DNA of 64,000 bases from CAIWHR01 sp963734055 (GCA_963734055.1 CAVTFQ010000007.1:620001-684000); one strand, 5' to 3'; shown: positions 26,052-34,910, counted from the first letter of the stretch. Notes: generated from the sequence alone by a model not told the origin. Program-made: numbers and translations.

Positions 26052-26603
26052 ATGCGCACCGCCAGACCCGATATCGCCGTCGCCGTCTATGACTTCCACA
26101 CCCAGGCCGAAACCGCCGTCAAGGCGCTGCAACGTGCCGGATTCGATATGAAGAAGATCTCGATCATCGGCAAGGACTACGAGACCGAGGAGCATGTCGT
26201 CGGATTTCTCAATGCTGGCGATCGGGCCAAAGTGTTCGGCAAGTGGGGCGCGTTCTGGGGCGGCCTGATGGGCATCCTTTTCGGGTCCGCGTTGATGTTC
26301 GTTCCGGTAGTGGGTCACATCATCATTCTGGGCCCGCTCGCTGCCGCGCTGTTCGGCGGCCTGGAGGGGGCCGTGCTCGTGGGCGGCATCAGCGCGCTGG
26401 CCGGCGCCTTGATGGCCATTGGAATACCCAGGGATTCGGTGCTGCGCTACGAGACCGCTTTGAAGGCGAACAAGTTCATGCTGCTCGTCCACGGCGACGC
26501 GCAGGAGATCAAGCGTGCGCATGAGCTGCTGAAGTCCTCCGGGCTGGCCTCGTTCGACCATCACCATGCACAAGACGAAGTCCCTTCGCCCGTGCACCCG
26601 TAA
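26052..26603 (+). CDS. DUF1269/YflT-like general stress membrane protein
   Basis: 183 residues. The N-terminus (AVYDFHTQAETAVKALQRAG, then KISIIGKDY) is typical of general stress protein 17M-like domains; it is followed by two glycine-rich membrane helices (about 70-90 and 96-125, with GPLAAALFGGLEGAVLVGGI) and a second ferredoxin-like half (GIPRDSVLRYETAL, then NKFMLLVHG). AAAGGA before ATG 26052 is a good ribosome site. Family members are induced by stress; the molecular role is unknown. The next gene starts 35 bases later in the same direction. Confidence 0.82.
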   Translation: MRTARPDIAVAVYDFHTQAETAVKALQRAGFDMKKISIIGKDYETEEHVVGFLNAGDRAKVFGKWGAFWGGLMGILFGSALMFVPVVGHIIILGPLAAALFGGLEGAVLVGGISALAGALMAIGIPRDSVLRYETALKANKFMLLVHGDAQEIKRAHELLKSSGLASFDHHHAQDEVPSPVHP

Positions 26604-26637
26604 TCGGAAGCGGTTTCCTCTTCGAAAGGAGTACTTC

Positions 26638-27366
26638 ATGAACTTCGCGCTTAAACACGCTGCCCTGGCGATGCTCGTCGCGTCGACCGGGGTCGCTGTG
26701 GCGGCGTATGCGCAGACGGCGAAGACACCCGCCTCACCGGTGGTCCAACCTGCGCCGGTGGCGACCAAGGCATCACCCTCAATCATGTCGCCTGAAGAGC
26801 AGATCATCGAGCCGCAGCGTCACTTCACCGAGGCCGCAGAGGCCTATGCCAGGAAGAACTACAGGGCTGCGGCCGCCGACATCCGCGAGGCGATATATGA
26901 CTTGCGCCGCGAGGAAGGCCACGCCAGCGGGGACGCCAAGCAGGAACTCGATACCTCGATCGCGCGGCTCGACAAGCTCGCTGCTTCCGTCGAAAAGGGG
27001 GCGCTTAAGGACGTCCAATCGATGGACAGGGATTTTGCGGAAGCCAACCACGCACTCGCCCTGGAGCACCGCTCCAAGGCGGCCGAATCGTGGGCGCGCA
27101 AAGAGTACGACAATGCCGGCCACGAGTTCAAAGCGGCGGCTCGCGGCCTGGAAAACGCCGCAGGCTGGGTCGGCGGAGAAGCGAAAGCGGGCGCGTCAGC
27201 GACGGTGGCGGATACCCGGGCCCTGGGCGACAAGCTCGCCTCCGGCGCCATCTGGACGCGCGACGAGGTCGCCAAGGGCTTCGAATCCCTGGGCAACGGC
27301 CTCGATGCCGTGGGCCGGAAGATCGGCAGCACCAAGAGAGCATCGACATTCCACGTCGGCGCCTGA
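26638..27366 (+). CDS. Exported helical repeat protein of unknown function
   Basis: 242 residues. Signal peptide MNFALKHAALAMLVASTGVA with cleavage near AYAQ (residues 24-27). The mature protein has a Pro/Ala linker, then a long alpha-helical domain with two similar units (HFTEAAEAYARKNYRAAAAD and HRSKAAESWARKEYDNAGHE) reminiscent of tetratricopeptide-like pairs, then a GxxAKAGA... segment. ATG 26638 follows GAAAGGAG. Likely periplasmic; may bind a partner by its helical repeats. Follows the stress protein and may share its transcript. Confidence 0.7.
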   Translation: MNFALKHAALAMLVASTGVAVAAYAQTAKTPASPVVQPAPVATKASPSIMSPEEQIIEPQRHFTEAAEAYARKNYRAAAADIREAIYDLRREEGHASGDAKQELDTSIARLDKLAASVEKGALKDVQSMDRDFAEANHALALEHRSKAAESWARKEYDNAGHEFKAAARGLENAAGWVGGEAKAGASATVADTRALGDKLASGAIWTRDEVAKGFESLGNGLDAVGRKIGSTKRASTFHVGA

Positions 27367-27590
27367 CAGCGGTCAGTCGGAGAGACTGAAGGCATCGGGA
27401 TTCTTCCGAGCGCGGGAGTCGCGAGCGCGACGGTGCCGAGCGCAGGGCTGGGGCAATTGCTGCGTCAGCTCGACGCGATTGCAGCGGGTCGCGTCGAGAT
27501 GCCGTGGAGATGGTTCCGCGTCCACAACGCGGCCGGAGCTCGGCGTGCCCGGGTTGACGGCCTGTCCGTCTGGCCGTACGCCTCGGGCGC

Positions 27591-27797
27591 GGCGGTAGCG
27601 TGATGTACATGGGCTCCGCGCATTCCAAGGAAACCTCGGTGCTGAAGGCGCCGTATGTCATCACTGCGAAGCATCGCCTCATCGGCTTGGCCAAGGTTGT
27701 CGCCCAGGAAGGGCCCGGCATGGCGTGCGCGCCAATTTGATCCAACGCGTTGACGGGCCAGTCGCTGGTGGTCAGCCATGGCTGGTTCGTGCAATAA
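27591..27797 (+). pseudogene. Remnant of a 3-hydroxybutyrate dehydrogenase gene
   Basis: One frame reads GGSVMYMGSAHSKETSVLKA, then PYVITAKHRLIGLAKVVAQE (the catalytic Tyr-x3-Lys strand and helix of a short-chain dehydrogenase), a TGA stop at 27738-27740, and then NALTGQSLVVSHGWFVQ with its stop at 27795-27797. This matches the middle and extreme C-terminus of the D-3-hydroxybutyrate dehydrogenase family with about 60 residues deleted between them; no N-terminal part was seen. The YVTAKHG motif appears here as YVITAKH, one extra residue between Tyr and Lys. Recognition is from memory of the family. Confidence 0.78.
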
Positions 27798-27886
27798 CAG
27801 AGCGGATCGCGAGCTCGACGAAATTCGTTCCCCGTAGTGATCGCCGCCGGCAACTTCCGTATTTGCATGTCTTGGAGGATATGGAA

Positions 27887-28954
27887 ATGAGATTGGAATC
27901 GCGGCTCAGGGATACGCGCTGTGTGTTCGGCGTGGCAATCCTCCTCTGTTCGTCTGTTGTTTGGGCGGCGACTTCTGGTGACGAGGCGCTGTTGAAACAG
28001 GCCCAAGCGATCTTCAAGCCACTCGGTCATGACATGGGGACCGCCCAATACCCGATCACGCCGGAACGGGTCGCGCTGGGTCGGCTGCTTTTCTTCGACC
28101 CACGCATTTCCCTGGACGGTTCGGTGAGCTGCTCCAGGTGCCATCAACCCGCCCTTTACGGGACCGACGCACTTGCGAAACCCCTCGGCGCAAAGGACCG
28201 GAAGAACCCACGCAACGCGCCCACGGTGCTTAACGCTGCGTTGCAGTTCGTCGCTCACTGGCGCGGCGACCGGGTAAACGTCGAGGACCAGGCGACCAAG
28301 GCGCTCGTCGGACCGCCAAGCTTCGGCGAGCCGAATTTCCAAGCCGCCATGGACAAGATCAAGGCGATCCCGAATTACGGCGAAATGTTCCGCAAGGCCT
28401 TCCCCGACGACAAAGACCCGGTCACTCCCGAGAATTGGGGAAGGGCGATCGGCGCTTATGAGCGCACCTTGGTCACTCCTTCGGCATTTGATACCTACCT
28501 TGCGGGGGACACCCAGGCGCTGAGTGCAACCGCTCGCGCGGGGTTGAGCAAATTTATCGACACCGGCTGCACGGCCTGCCACAACGGCATGGACGTGGGC
28601 GGGGCAACGTACCAGAAGTTCGGCGTAGTCGAAGACTACTGGAAAGAAACCCACAGCCAGGTGATCGACAAGGGGCGATTCGACGTAACCAAGAATCCCG
28701 GCGACATGTACGTGTTCAAGGTGCCAAGCCTCAGAAACGTCGCAATGACTCCGCCTTATTTCCACGACGGCTCGGTCGCAACCCTTGAGGAGGCCGTGCA
28801 CGTGATGGGGAAAGTCCAGCTAGGAAGGGACCTGTCCAAACACGACGTCGACGCCATTGTCGCCTTCCTGGATAGCCTTACGGGGCGCCTCCCCAAACAG
28901 TTCGAAACCGCGCCCGAACTCCCTCCCGCTGCGTTTCGGCCCGGCACGAAATGA
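27887..28954 (+). CDS. Di-haem cytochrome c peroxidase (MauG/CcpA family)
   Basis: 355 residues with an exported N-terminus (hydrophobic stretch 12-28). Two haem c sites are visible: CSRCH (Cys82, Cys85, His86) and CTACH (Cys228, Cys231, His232), with PNAP-like and FHDGS motifs of the family. It reduces hydrogen peroxide in the periplasm with electrons from cytochrome c or similar, or oxidises a protein as MauG does. ATG 27887 is eight bases after GGAGG; ATG 27881 is too close. The frame is open further upstream, through the dehydrogenase remnant, by chance. Confidence 0.92.
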   Translation: MRLESRLRDTRCVFGVAILLCSSVVWAATSGDEALLKQAQAIFKPLGHDMGTAQYPITPERVALGRLLFFDPRISLDGSVSCSRCHQPALYGTDALAKPLGAKDRKNPRNAPTVLNAALQFVAHWRGDRVNVEDQATKALVGPPSFGEPNFQAAMDKIKAIPNYGEMFRKAFPDDKDPVTPENWGRAIGAYERTLVTPSAFDTYLAGDTQALSATARAGLSKFIDTGCTACHNGMDVGGATYQKFGVVEDYWKETHSQVIDKGRFDVTKNPGDMYVFKVPSLRNVAMTPPYFHDGSVATLEEAVHVMGKVQLGRDLSKHDVDAIVAFLDSLTGRLPKQFETAPELPPAAFRPGTK

Positions 28955-29527
28955 ACGAGTCCAGTACGTTCGGACTGCGGCGCAAGGCGTGATCCTGGCG
29001 AACGAGCTCGCAGTCATGGGCCACCGCACTCGCGGGTCTCGAGCCCGCGCATCGCGGTGCGTCCGTGACACGGCTGCCCGCGCGCTCGGCACGGAGGCGG
29101 CGCGAGGGCCGCCGTAAATGCAGCTTGTTGAAGAAGAATTGGTTTCGGATTTCCTGTTGCCAACTACGAACCAGGGGGTCGTGGGTTGAAATCCTGCCGG
29201 CGCGCCAACTCTCAAGGTGCTGGACCGATTCGGTCTGGCCCTTTGTCCTTGGTGTCGGCGCCCCGATTCCGGTTACGGCTCGCTTTCTCGCTTCTCTCTG
29301 CCGCATCGGCAACATGGACGGGTTACGCCCCATCATCGGCGATGAGTCCTTCGCGGCGCGCTCTGCGGCTGATCATTGATCCTTCGCAACGATCCGAGGG
29401 GCACCTGCGGGTCAAATGAGCATAGTGTTGTTTCAATGAACGCGACCCACGACCGATTGATCGAGACGAGTTTTCACAAGGCGGTCGCGTGATCGCGTCA
29501 TTGCCGCTATAGCGCCGTGTGTGGACG
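28955..29527. other. Intergenic region containing a tRNA fragment
   Basis: 573 bases between the peroxidase and the L,D-transpeptidase. It contains the tRNA-Arg fragment at 29164-29207. No gene was recognised in the rest; several overlapping frames are open but lack ribosome sites. It marks the passage from the looser left part to the denser right part of the window. Confidence 0.55.
29164..29207 (+). other. 3' fragment of a tRNA-Arg(ACG) gene
   Basis: The 44 bases read as anticodon loop CTACGAA, stem side CCAGG, variable loop GGGTC, T-arm GTGGG-TTGAAAT-CCTGC, and an acceptor-like end CGGCGCG-CCA. The 5' half (acceptor, D-arm and left anticodon stem) is absent. Compared with an expected tRNA, the T-loop has TTG for TTC and the acceptor end is one base short, so it cannot be a working tRNA. 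Such 3' ends are usual footprints of tRNA-targeting integrases. Assignment to Arg(ACG) rests on memory of betaproteobacterial sequences. Confidence 0.6.
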
Positions 29528-31201
29528 ATGCGAAGATACGTCATCCGTCGGTTCGTATGCACGCTGGTGATCGTTTGCGCTGCGTGGACGAATGCCGCGA
29601 TTTCGAACCCTCTGCAAGACCTTGTCCGAGCCGAAATCACGGGCGGAGCCTTGCCGGAGCTCCATCGTCCGGCACTCCCGGAACGTCGCGCCGCACTCGA
29701 GTCGTTCTATGCAGCGCGCACGTACCTGCCGGCATGGTTCGCTGAGGGTCGGTCGCGGCCGTATACCGCCGTCGCACTCGGTGCATTGGCACGAACCCCG
29801 GTGCACGGCCTCGCGGCGGCGGACTACGACGCCGCGTGGCTTGCCGGCGAGGTCGCCGCGCTCGAGGCGGGCGACACCGACGCGCGCCGCCTCGTCCGCG
29901 TCGACCTCGCCCTTACGGTGGCGATGCTGCGCTATCTATCCGATCTGCACAGCGGGCGCGTGACGGCGCGCGACGCGGGTTTCCGGTTCGCGCCGGCCAG
30001 CCATCGCTTCGACGCCGCGGACGTGCTGGCCCGAGCGCTCGCCGAAGACCGCCTCCTCGAGTCGATCGACGCCGTCGAGCCGACCTTCGCGATCTACGCG
30101 CGCCTCAAGGTGCTGCTCTCGCGCTATCGCGAATTGGCGTCGCAGCCAGTCCCGGCGCTGCCGCCGCTGCCGCGCGGCGTCACTGCGATCGAGCCGGGCC
30201 AGCGCTATGCCGGTGCCGCCGCCCTCGCTTCGCGGCTGGCGCTTGTCGGCGATCTTCCGGGCGCGGCCGTCCCGTCGTTCTCGGACGAATACGGCGGCGC
30301 ATTGGTGGGGGCGGTTCGCTCTTTCCAGGACCGGCACGGGCTCGTGCCGGACGGTGTGCTGGGCAGGAACACCCTCGCGGAGCTTGCGGTGCCGCTTGCG
30401 CGGCGCGTCGTCCAGATCGAGCTCGCCATGGAGCGGCTGCGCTGGGTTCCACCGCTACCGGCGGGCCCGGTCGTCGCCGTCAATGTCCCCTCGTACGGGC
30501 TGTGGGTGTTCGACGGCGCGGCGGTACCGCCGGCCACCGTGTTGACGATGCGCGCGATCGTGGGCCGCGCCGCGGCCGCCATGCAGACGCCGATCTTCAT
30601 CGGCGAGATGCGCTACGTCGAGTTCAGCCCGTACTGGAACGTGCCGCCATCGATCCAGAAGAACGAGCTCGTGCCGTTGCTCGAGCGCGATCCCCGCTAC
30701 CTCGCGCGCCATGACATGGAGGTCGTCGGCCCGGGCGGACCAGGCGCGGCGCCCGAAGTGGATGCGGAGACACTGATCGACTTGCGCGCGGGTGCCGCGC
30801 GCATTCGCCAGCGTCCCGGGCCAAAGAATGCGCTCGGCGGCATCAAGTTCGTGCTGCCGAACACGATGAACATCTACATGCACGGCACGCCGGCACAAGA
30901 GCTTTTCGAGCGTAGCCGCCGCGATTTCAGCCACGGCTGCATCCGCGTCGCCGATCCGGAGGCGCTCGCCGCGCTCGTGCTCCGCGATCGTCCCGAATGG
31001 ACCCCCGAGCGGATGCGCACCGCGATGGCCGCGCAGGTGCCGGTCACAGTGTCGCTCACGCGGCCCGTCCCGGTCGTCATCTTCTATACGACGGTCACCA
31101 TGGACAGCGACGGGCGCGCGCGGTTCCTGCCCGATGTCTACGGCTACGACCGGAAGCTCGAGGACGCGCTCGCACGCCGTGGCGCGGGCGCCGTGCGCTA
31201 G
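29528..31201 (+). CDS. L,D-transpeptidase (YcbB/LdtD-type)
   Basis: 557 residues with an N-terminal signal anchor (about 4-23), a scaffold domain, a peptidoglycan-binding_1 domain (DEYGGALVGAVRSFQDRHGL) and a C-terminal YkuD catalytic domain. The active site reads HGTPA (His452), then SHGCIRV with the nucleophile Cys471. These periplasmic enzymes make 3-3 cross-links in peptidoglycan, independent of penicillin-binding proteins, and resist many beta-lactams. ATG 29528 fits the signal sequence better than GTG 29519. It converges with a YcbK-like gene, two families that also neighbour each other in E. coli. Confidence 0.9.
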   Translation: MRRYVIRRFVCTLVIVCAAWTNAAISNPLQDLVRAEITGGALPELHRPALPERRAALESFYAARTYLPAWFAEGRSRPYTAVALGALARTPVHGLAAADYDAAWLAGEVAALEAGDTDARRLVRVDLALTVAMLRYLSDLHSGRVTARDAGFRFAPASHRFDAADVLARALAEDRLLESIDAVEPTFAIYARLKVLLSRYRELASQPVPALPPLPRGVTAIEPGQRYAGAAALASRLALVGDLPGAAVPSFSDEYGGALVGAVRSFQDRHGLVPDGVLGRNTLAELAVPLARRVVQIELAMERLRWVPPLPAGPVVAVNVPSYGLWVFDGAAVPPATVLTMRAIVGRAAAAMQTPIFIGEMRYVEFSPYWNVPPSIQKNELVPLLERDPRYLARHDMEVVGPGGPGAAPEVDAETLIDLRAGAARIRQRPGPKNALGGIKFVLPNTMNIYMHGTPAQELFERSRRDFSHGCIRVADPEALAALVLRDRPEWTPERMRTAMAAQVPVTVSLTRPVPVVIFYTTVTMDSDGRARFLPDVYGYDRKLEDALARRGAGAVR

Positions 31202-31204
31202 GAA

Positions 31205-31224
31205 GGCGCTGCGCTACCAGCGCC
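31205..31224. terminator. Hairpin between two convergent genes
   Basis: GGCGCTG/CAGCGCC, 7-bp stem with a 6-base loop, spanning the gap and the last codons of the minus-strand gene. No T-run follows, so it is only a possible bidirectional stop. Confidence 0.35.
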
Positions 31225-31810
31225 GGACGCGCCCGGTATCGACGTGCACGAAATCGGACACCGGATAGTAGCCGACTCCGCCCGCCCGCAGGGACAGCGC
31301 CGCGGCGTGCAGTTCGGCGAGAGAAACGTCGGCCAGGCGAATGTCGATGGCCTGTCCCTGCAGATGGAGGCTCCGCGCCGCAACGCCGTGGCCGTGCTGC
31401 CGGAGCATCAGGTTGGTTTGAGGCGACCGGTAGCCGGAGATCACCGCGAAGGGAGTCCGGGCCGCGGTGACGGTCGCGAGCAGGTGCAGTTGATCGAGGA
31501 GGGCCGGATCGATGCGATGCGTCTCGCCGTTGCGGAAGTCGCGCAGGAAGTGGTCGATGGCGAGCAGCGCATCCGGCACGTAGTTGTCGCCCACGGCGTA
31601 GGTCACGGTCAGGGCTTCGCCCGTGTGCGTGTGGGCGAGCGCGAGGGCGCGTGGCGCGGAACTCGCACGCGCCCGGCGCGAAAGGAGGAGCATCGGCGCC
31701 ACGGCCACCGTTGCGGCGGCGGCGACGAGACGTCGGCGCCCGGGCCGGAAATCCTTCGCCACGAAGGCGTCGGCTTGGGGCGATTCGTGCGAGGGTCGGC
31801 GTGAGGACAT
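31214..31810 (-). CDS. YcbK/DUF882-family peptidase M15-like protein
   Basis: 198 residues. A twin-arginine-like signal (RPGRRRLVAAAATVAVAP) near residues 23-50 is followed by a DUF882 domain with the zinc-peptidase layout: SGYRSPQTN, SLHLQGQAIDIRLAD and HVDTGRVRRW supply the metal-binding His/Asp residues of the M15 fold (compare Slt-like D-Ala-D-Ala peptidases). Exact substrate in the murein is unknown. ATG 31808-31810 is chosen because the signal region follows in normal distance. Faces the L,D-transpeptidase gene. Confidence 0.85.
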   Translation of the reverse strand: MSSRRPSHESPQADAFVAKDFRPGRRRLVAAAATVAVAPMLLLSRRARASSAPRALALAHTHTGEALTVTYAVGDNYVPDALLAIDHFLRDFRNGETHRIDPALLDQLHLLATVTAARTPFAVISGYRSPQTNLMLRQHGHGVAARSLHLQGQAIDIRLADVSLAELHAAALSLRAGGVGYYPVSDFVHVDTGRVRRW

Positions 31811-31942
31811 TGTGGCGGCGGCAAAAGCGCCGGCATTGTACCGTACGCTGACATCGATTCCCAGCGACCGGACGGCTCGGACAATTGGGTTCCCGCCACA
31901 AGCGCGCCGTCCGCCGAAGTTCTGGCCAGAGATGAAGCGACC

Positions 31943-31956
31943 TTGATCCGTGTCAA
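31943..31956. promoter_or_regulatory. FNR/CRP-family-like operator before mlaE
   Basis: TTGATCCGTGTCAA: half sites TTGAT and GTCAA with four bases between them. It is 93 bp before the permease start and 133 bp before the divergent YcbK-like start. Confidence 0.45.
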
Positions 31957-32048
31957 CGCGGATTCCGGGATTCTCGTCCGAGGCAGGCGGAGAATGGGCG
32001 TCGTGGCTTCCTGCGCCCGGGAGGGGAAGGGAGCGTGGCTCGCGATTG

Positions 32049-33200
32049 ATGCACCACACGATGACGGCAGCAGCCCTTGCCGAACTGACGATCGGACGCG
32101 AGCCTGCGATGGGCACCGCGCGCGAAGCACGATGCACGGGGACGTGGACGGTGCATGGAATCGCGGCGCTCGAAGGCCGGATCGACACCCTGCCATGGCC
32201 GCGCGAAGGCGAGATCGCCATCAACGGCGCGGAAATATCGGCGCTCGACACCGCGGGCGCGTGGCTGCTGCATCGCACGGCGCGCTCGCTGCGGGCACGT
32301 GGGCTCGCCGTCCGTGTCGACGGGCTGCAACCGGAGTTCGACGCGCTGCTCCGCCTCACGGCGTCGCGCGTGGTTGCGGCCGGAGCCGCTGCGCCGCCGG
32401 CGCCCGCGGGTGTGCTCACTCTCGTTGGCCGGCGAACCTGGGCCGGCGCGCGAAACACCGCCGGCTTCGTCGCCTTCGTCGGCGAAGTCTTCACCGTGCT
32501 CCTGCGCTCGATCGCCCGGCCACGGCGGATCCGCTGGCGGGCGATCCTGCACAACGTCCAGACCGCCGGCTTCGATGCCTTGCCGATCACCGGCCTGCTG
32601 TCCTTCCTGATGGGGGTCGTGATCGCCTACCAGGGCGCGGATCAGCTGCAGCGCTTTGGCGCCAACATCTTCGTCGCCGATCTCGTGGGCATCGCGATGC
32701 TGCGCGAGCTGTCGCCATTGCTCACCGCGATCATCGTTGCGGGACGATCCGGATCCGCGTACGCGGCGCAGATCGGCACGATGAAGGTCACCGAGGAGGT
32801 CGACGCGCTGCGCACCGTGGGCGTCGGCCCGATCGAACTGCTCGTCCTCCCCAAGATGCTGGCATTGGTCATCGTTCTGCCGCTCCTCACCGTATACACC
32901 GACGTGACCGGCGTGCTGGGAGGCATGCTGATGGCCCAGACGCAGCTTGGCCTCAGCTTCGACGTCTTCCTCGAGCGCCTCGAGGCCGCAATCAGCATGT
33001 CGACCTACCTGACCGGCCTGTCGAAGGCGCCCGTGTTCGCGATGATCATCGCGCTCGTGGGGTGCTACCAGGGCTTCGAGGCCACCGGCAGTGCGGACAG
33101 CGTCGGCCGCCAGACGACCATTTCCGTCGTTCATTCGATCTTTCTCGTTATCGTGATCGACGCCGTGTTCTCGATCGTCTTCAACCTCCTCCGGCTCTGA
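32049..33200 (+). CDS. mlaE: MlaE-family lipid ABC transporter permease with STAS domain
   Basis: 383 residues. Residues 1-115 form a STAS-like domain (GEIAINGAEISALDTAGAWL), fused to a MlaE permease domain with five to six helices and the conserved LRELSPLLTAIIVAGRSGSA block and EEVDALRTVGV motif. In the Mla pathway this inner-membrane protein moves phospholipids between inner and outer membrane. The STAS domain, a separate MlaB subunit in E. coli, is fused here. The start is uncertain (ATG 32049, 32061 or 32109). It starts an operon with the ATPase four bases after its stop. Confidence 0.9.
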   Translation: MHHTMTAAALAELTIGREPAMGTAREARCTGTWTVHGIAALEGRIDTLPWPREGEIAINGAEISALDTAGAWLLHRTARSLRARGLAVRVDGLQPEFDALLRLTASRVVAAGAAAPPAPAGVLTLVGRRTWAGARNTAGFVAFVGEVFTVLLRSIARPRRIRWRAILHNVQTAGFDALPITGLLSFLMGVVIAYQGADQLQRFGANIFVADLVGIAMLRELSPLLTAIIVAGRSGSAYAAQIGTMKVTEEVDALRTVGVGPIELLVLPKMLALVIVLPLLTVYTDVTGVLGGMLMAQTQLGLSFDVFLERLEAAISMSTYLTGLSKAPVFAMIIALVGCYQGFEATGSADSVGRQTTISVVHSIFLVIVIDAVFSIVFNLLRL

Positions 33201-33204
33201 TCCG

Positions 33205-34014
33205 ATGGCGGAACCTCCTGCATCCAGCGATCCGGTCGTCGAAATCAGCGGTCTCAACACGCGGTTCGGCGAGGCCGTCGTGCACGAGAACGTCGGGCTT
33301 TCAGTGCGCCGCGGCGAGATCTTCGCACTGGTGGGTGGCAGCGGCTGCGGCAAGTCGACGTTGCTGCGCGAGGTGATCCTGCTGCAGCCGCCGGCCTCGG
33401 GGTCGATCCGCGTGTTCGGCCGCGAAGTCGTGGGCCTTAGCGACGAGCAGGCGCTGCCGCTGCGGCGTCGCTGGGGCGTCGTGTTCGAGCGGGGCGCGCT
33501 GTTCAGCTCGCTCACTGTGACCGAGAACGTCGGCATGGTGCTGCACGAGCACACACGGCTTTCCCCGAGGTTCATCGCCGAAATTGCGGCCCTCAAGATC
33601 GCGCTGAGCGGATTGCCGGCCGACGCCGGGCCGAAGTACCCGAACGAGCTCTCCGGCGGGATGCGCAAGCGTGCGGCACTGGCGCGGGCGATCGCGCTCG
33701 ATCCGGAGCTGCTCTTTCTCGACGAGCCGACCGCCGGCCTCGACCCGCTCTCGGCGACCGGCATCGACGAGCTCGTGCGCAGCCTGCGCGATGCGCTCGG
33801 CCTCACGATCCTGATGGCAACCCACGACCTCGACCTGCTGTGGCGCGCCGCCGATCGCGTCGCCGTGCTTGGCGATCGCCACATCCTCGGCATCGGGACG
33901 ATGACCGAGCTGTCGAAGGTCGCCGACCCACTGATTCGCGAGTACTTCTACGGACCGCGCGGCCGCGCCGCGTGGGACCAGGCATGGAAGCCAAAGTCAA
34001 CTTCGCCGTCGTAG
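33205..34014 (+). CDS. mlaF: MlaF-family lipid ABC transporter ATPase
   Basis: 269 residues with Walker A GGSGCGKST at about 44-52, signature ELSGGMRKR near 149, Walker B LLFLDEPTAGLDP and a switch histidine (MATHDLDLL). This pattern (SGGMRKRAALARA) is typical for MlaF/Ttg2A ATPases. It powers the MlaE permease. The 3' end overlaps the start of mlaD by 31 bases, so translation is probably coupled. Confidence 0.92.
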   Translation: MAEPPASSDPVVEISGLNTRFGEAVVHENVGLSVRRGEIFALVGGSGCGKSTLLREVILLQPPASGSIRVFGREVVGLSDEQALPLRRRWGVVFERGALFSSLTVTENVGMVLHEHTRLSPRFIAEIAALKIALSGLPADAGPKYPNELSGGMRKRAALARAIALDPELLFLDEPTAGLDPLSATGIDELVRSLRDALGLTILMATHDLDLLWRAADRVAVLGDRHILGIGTMTELSKVADPLIREYFYGPRGRAAWDQAWKPKSTSPS

Positions 34015-34910
34015 GGCTCTTCGTGCTGGTGCTGGGCGCCGCGCTCATCGGCGGGGTGCTCTGGGTCGCCAGCGGCAAGTACTACGGGCGCAGCTACGCC
34101 ACGTACAAGACCTACATGACGGAGTCGGTGGCCGGGCTCAACCTGAATGCGCCGGTCAAGTACCGCGGCGTCGATGTCGGGTTCGTGCGCCAGATCGCGC
34201 TCAACCCGACGAACGTCGAGGAAGTGGAGCTCGTGCTCTCGATCCTGCGCGGGACACCGGTCAAGCAGGACACCGTCGCGATCCTCCGTACACAGGGACT
34301 GACCGGGATCGCCTATGTCGAGCTGACCGCGGGCCACAAGGATTCGCCGCTGCTGGAGGCGCGTCCCGGCGAGGATTATCCGGTGATCACGGCCGGCCCC
34401 TCGCTGTTGACGCGGCTCGACACGGCGGTCACCACGCTAGTCGCCGACCTGACGCGCGCCGCCGACAATTTCAACGCACTGTTGAACGACGACAACCGTC
34501 GCGCGCTCGCTAGGACGCTCGCCGACGTGCAGGTTGTCGCACATACGCTCGCCGCACGCTCGCCGGCGATTGACGCCGGCCTCGCCAATGCCGCGCGCAC
34601 GATGGAGAACGCGGCCCGCCTCACCGAAGACCTGCCGCGGCTCGTGCAGCGCATCGAAAGGAGCGCGGACGGGCTCGATCGCATGGCGGAATCCGTCGCG
34701 CGCGCCGGCGCGAGCGCCACGAGCGTGCTCGACGGGACGCGCGCCGACGTCCAGCAGTTCACCGCCGAGGGGCTGCCGGAGGTGCGCCAGCTGGTTGCCG
34801 AACTGCGCGACCTGACCGGCACGCTGAGCCGCGTCGCCGCCGACCTCGAGCGCAATCCAAACCTGCTGTTGCATGGCCGGCCGGCCGCGAAGCGGGGTCC
34901 CGGGGAATGA
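33984..34910 (+). CDS. mlaD: MlaD/MCE-domain substrate-binding protein
   Basis: 308 residues: N-terminal anchor (MEAKVNFAVVGLFVLVLGA), then the MCE domain with TESVAGLNLNAPVKYRGVDV and GTPVKQDTVAILRTQGLTGI, then a long helical C-terminal region (about 150-300) rich in Ala, Arg and Thr. MCE proteins form periplasmic hexamers or tubes that carry lipids. The long helical tail is longer than in E. coli MlaD and resembles PqiB/YebT-like or Mce proteins that could span further into the periplasm. ATG 33984 lies inside the mlaF end. Confidence 0.9.
   Translation: MEAKVNFAVVGLFVLVLGAALIGGVLWVASGKYYGRSYATYKTYMTESVAGLNLNAPVKYRGVDVGFVRQIALNPTNVEEVELVLSILRGTPVKQDTVAILRTQGLTGIAYVELTAGHKDSPLLEARPGEDYPVITAGPSLLTRLDTAVTTLVADLTRAADNFNALLNDDNRRALARTLADVQVVAHTLAARSPAIDAGLANAARTMENAARLTEDLPRLVQRIERSADGLDRMAESVARAGASATSVLDGTRADVQQFTAEGLPEVRQLVAELRDLTGTLSRVAADLERNPNLLLHGRPAAKRGPGE

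Noticed and set aside
29164..29207. Complete tRNA gene
   Set aside because: Acceptor 5' strand and D-arm are missing and the T-loop is altered; only a 3' fragment exists.
31953..33893. Minus-strand open frame of 646 codons opposite mlaE and mlaF
   Set aside because: Gly/Asp/Arg-rich shadow caused by high GC; opposite strand holds clear mla genes.
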